From NCBI GenBank assembly GCA_016708105.1, contig JADJGJ010000004.1, forward strand, positions 248,001 through 312,000: DNA of 64,000 nt, in the 5' to 3' direction. Shown here one piece after another: positions 61,860 through 64,000 of the stretch. Position 1 is the stretch's first letter. Every line of letters starts with the position of its first letter. A program made the translations under genes and the position numbers. The DNA comes from Crocinitomicaceae bacterium. GTDB taxonomy: Bacteria; Bacteroidota; Bacteroidia; Flavobacteriales_D; Crocinitomicaceae. The notes beneath the pieces were generated by a model. The model had not been told where the DNA came from. It did no database searches and worked only from the letters and a program-made list of their open reading frames with translations.

Positions 61860-64000
61860 ATTTCCTCCTGTAAGCATTGAGGTATTGAGTATCTAACAAT
61901 TTTCCTTCATGAAAAACTGAAATGGTAATCATCACTGTCCGTGACCAATCATCTAATTGTTCTTGAACAACGGGAATATTGCCGGTCAGACATTGATCAC
62001 CCAAATAAGCAATACCTTCTAAATCTCCGCTCAACCAACGGCCTTCTTTTTTACCATATTTGAAAGCACCCATCGCAACTAATTTACCGTATGGGTCATA
62101 ATATCTCCATACTCCATCTTGTTTTCCGTTTACATAAGCGCCGGTAGATTGTACGACCCCATTATCATAATAATTTGTAGCAGGACGGGTTGGATTTATT
62201 AATTTATTCCCTGCGCTATCTACATCATAGTCTAACACTAAATTGTACACTTCATGCGTGAGGTTTGATTCACATTCATAGATCTCAAAACCTGATTCAA
62301 CATGTGCAACAGAAACCAATTTTTCATGCTCATAAAAGTAAACACGCAAGGTGGTTGTGTCTTTATTTATTTGCAGGTAATCATTGCTTTGTGAACCGCT
62401 GCTGTAATGTCTACTTGATCCATCTTCTTCTTGTTCCAAATCACTGTAAATTTCAATAAAATTAATTACCCATTCAGGATAAATAACCCGTCTCACTAAT
62501 TCACCTTGCGGGTTATAGAAGTTCCATGTATCACTTTTATTATCGGGTATTTGCAGTGTCCAATAATTGAAGCCCATGCGCCCGTTTTGATATAAGCGAC
62601 TTAATTCAGCAAAGGCTTTGCCTTCTGACGCAATAGTACCGTCAGCATAAAATGTTGTTTGCTGAAAAGGGATGAGTTCAAAAGGCTTTTCGACTTCTTC
62701 ATAATACCAATCGGGAATAAAGGATGAGGGCAAGTCATTATAATAATAAGCCATTCCTAATTTCACTTTATACTGTGAAGTATCAAGCAATGATTCTGAT
62801 AATTTAACCTGATCAAGATAGAGCTCAATTTTATAAATATAATCTTGCACTAAATATTTGCGAACGGTGTGTGTGCCATAATGCTGTTCAAAATATCCTG
62901 TGAATTCTCCCTCGTTGAATTCACCATGTAAATAATCATAATCAACGGCTGAATGAATTTTTCCGTTTTTACATGGAAGAAAGGCTTGCTCTGCCAGATG
63001 ACCGTTCTCATATCTCGTCAGTGTGAGAGAGGTCGGTTTATTATCACGGAATAAGACGCGAACTGATGATTCTTTTTTGTAAACATGGAGGGTGTCGATA
63101 TAAACTAAATTCTGCCTATAGTATTCCAAAATTGTATCTGATTTTGTTTTAATGATGAGTAAGGTGTCATGATATGCGTTGACACAAGTTAAATCCATAG
63201 CGTTTCCATCAAAAAATTGTAATGAGTAGTTCTTGAAATTATCTGGTCGCCATTGTTTACTGTCGTTGACTAGATAAGTACCTCCAACCAACACGCCTTG
63301 TTTGTACTGCATGATCACCGGCTCATCTTTTTTGTTCTCATAAAAGCTAAACGCACCATCGAGCTTGCCGTTTAAAATTGTTACCTCGTATGCAAGCGCA
63401 TTAAAAAAGACAGGATACCACATCTCATCATAACCTCGCCATTCGTTTATGAATAAGCCCGTGATCGGTGCTTGATAAAAATAATCTTCTTGAGGGAACA
63501 GAAAATTTTTATGATACTTTCTACTTAAACCATGCGTGTTGATTTCGTCATATCCTTGGAAACTGAAAAAAAATAGTCTTTGCAAGTCTATAAAAAGCTC
63601 ATCCTTTTTGCGTTTGATTTTATTTTTGTTTTTATAGTTTATGTTGCAATGCATTTTGCCGGTGAATGGCTCATTGTTCCAGAAATACGAGGTGCCTTTG
63701 TCATGAATGGTATTCATGGATTGATTAATAATGGCGTGGTCAAAACGCTGACCTGTCACGCGTGATTTCCAATTGAATGGAGTATAGGCAAGGCAACGTT
63801 CCACGGTATAGCAATTTATAGTTTCTTCCAGCATCAGGTTCGAATAACTATCACTGAATTTTGTTTCAATGGTGAATTGGGTTTTGATGCTGAATGACAG
63901 ACCTATTTTTGTAATTATTTCTGCATCTGCTTTGGTATAAGCTGGGTCAAAAATATGGGTCAGACTATATGTAATTTCATCACCATAGTATGGTCCGGTG
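61858..64000 (-). CDS. MORN/YwqK-like repeat protein, 5' end beyond the window
   Basis: At least 714 codons. The first ATG in the frame is at 63834, but the frame is open with sensible codons up to the window edge (for example YGDEITYSLTHIFDPAY and FSIKTQFTIETKFSD), so the real start lies outside. The protein has repeats of the MORN/YwqK kind (GAYVNGKQDGVWRYYDPYGK, MGAFKYGKKEGRWLSGDLEG, NYYDNGVVQSTG, FYADGTIASEGKAF, HLAEQAFLPCKNGK). Such proteins of Bacteroidota are often secreted; no catalytic domain seen. Ends at the tonB terminator. Confidence 0.75.
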   Translation of the reverse strand, partial: TGPYYGDEITYSLTHIFDPAYTKADAEIITKIGLSFSIKTQFTIETKFSDSYSNLMLEETINCYTVERCLAYTPFNWKSRVTGQRFDHAIINQSMNTIHDKGTSYFWNNEPFTGKMHCNINYKNKNKIKRKKDELFIDLQRLFFFSFQGYDEINTHGLSRKYHKNFLFPQEDYFYQAPITGLFINEWRGYDEMWYPVFFNALAYEVTILNGKLDGAFSFYENKKDEPVIMQYKQGVLVGGTYLVNDSKQWRPDNFKNYSLQFFDGNAMDLTCVNAYHDTLLIIKTKSDTILEYYRQNLVYIDTLHVYKKESSVRVLFRDNKPTSLTLTRYENGHLAEQAFLPCKNGKIHSAVDYDYLHGEFNEGEFTGYFEQHYGTHTVRKYLVQDYIYKIELYLDQVKLSESLLDTSQYKVKLGMAYYYNDLPSSFIPDWYYEEVEKPFELIPFQQTTFYADGTIASEGKAFAELSRLYQNGRMGFNYWTLQIPDNKSDTWNFYNPQGELVRRVIYPEWVINFIEIYSDLEQEEDGSSRHYSSGSQSNDYLQINKDTTTLRVYFYEHEKLVSVAHVESGFEIYECESNLTHEVYNLVLDYDVDSAGNKLINPTRPATNYYDNGVVQSTGAYVNGKQDGVWRYYDPYGKLVAMGAFKYGKKEGRWLSGDLEGIAYLGDQCLTGNIPVVQEQLDDWSRTVMITISVFHEGKLLDTQYLNAYRRK

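Noticed and set aside
1..64000. tRNA, rRNA, prophage, transposase, defence or toxin-antitoxin genes
   Set aside because: Looked for in gene content and intergenic gaps; nothing recognisable was found apart from the group II intron.

Overview
The window is AT-rich chromosomal DNA from a member of the Bacteroidota, most likely Flavobacteriales (Fluviicola/Crocinitomicaceae-like; inference from gene content, no marker gene search possible). Evidence: type IX secretion (T9SS) cargo with gliding-motility-type C-terminal domains, PorP/SprF-family outer-membrane proteins, SprB repeats, a SusC-like/TonB-dependent receptor with a carboxypeptidase-regulatory N-terminus, Reg_prop sensor proteins, and promoters of the Bacteroidota TTG / TAnnTTTG type.

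Layout. 1-1493 (minus): thyA-folA-topB (topB cut by the window edge). 1732-2997 (plus): two small secreted proteins, one with a papain-like Cys/His pair. 2994-10270 (minus): a tightly overlapping four-gene signalling operon of a YfiR-like periplasmic protein, a secreted TPR protein, a HAMP/PP2C (SpoIIE) phosphatase and a very large propeller sensor that ends in an adenylyl cyclase plus an HD phosphohydrolase; ferritin lies just upstream. 10942-14169: RNase R (plus) and two envelope proteins (minus). 14591-33402: three 'T9SS cargo + PorP/SprF' pairs, including a 3006-residue adhesin with 31 SprB-type repeats; a second PP2C sensor sits between the first two pairs. 33435-43282: TonB-dependent receptor, small zinc-finger protein, DUF4419 protein, S9 peptidase, a protein that is almost nothing but a T9SS sorting domain, and a YD-repeat-like protein. 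43301-45985 (minus): CAP-domain protein with an OmpA-like segment. 46164-49555 (plus): a TPR-CHAT caspase-like gene split by a group II intron that has no reverse transcriptase. 49584-53068: PAS-only protein, membrane proteins, RidA. 53147-60356 (minus): a nitrous oxide reductase cluster in the order Fnr-type regulator, lipoprotein cytochrome c, clade II-type nosZ, membrane protein fused to nosL, nosD, nosF, nosY. 60474-64000: membrane protein, TonB preceded by a near-perfect sigma-54 promoter, and a MORN/YwqK-like repeat protein that runs off the window.

How the genes work together. The nos genes form a self-contained N2O respiration module: the Cys-rich Fnr-type protein is a probable regulator, the cytochrome c a probable electron donor, NosDFY and NosL the maturation apparatus. 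The cargo/PorP pairs suggest dedicated partner proteins for each type B T9SS substrate. The four-gene operon is a candidate envelope-to-cytoplasm signalling system that couples periplasmic sensing to phosphatase activity and cAMP turnover. No tRNA, rRNA, CRISPR array, transposase or prophage was recognised. All domain calls are from reading the translated sequence; no database search was run.
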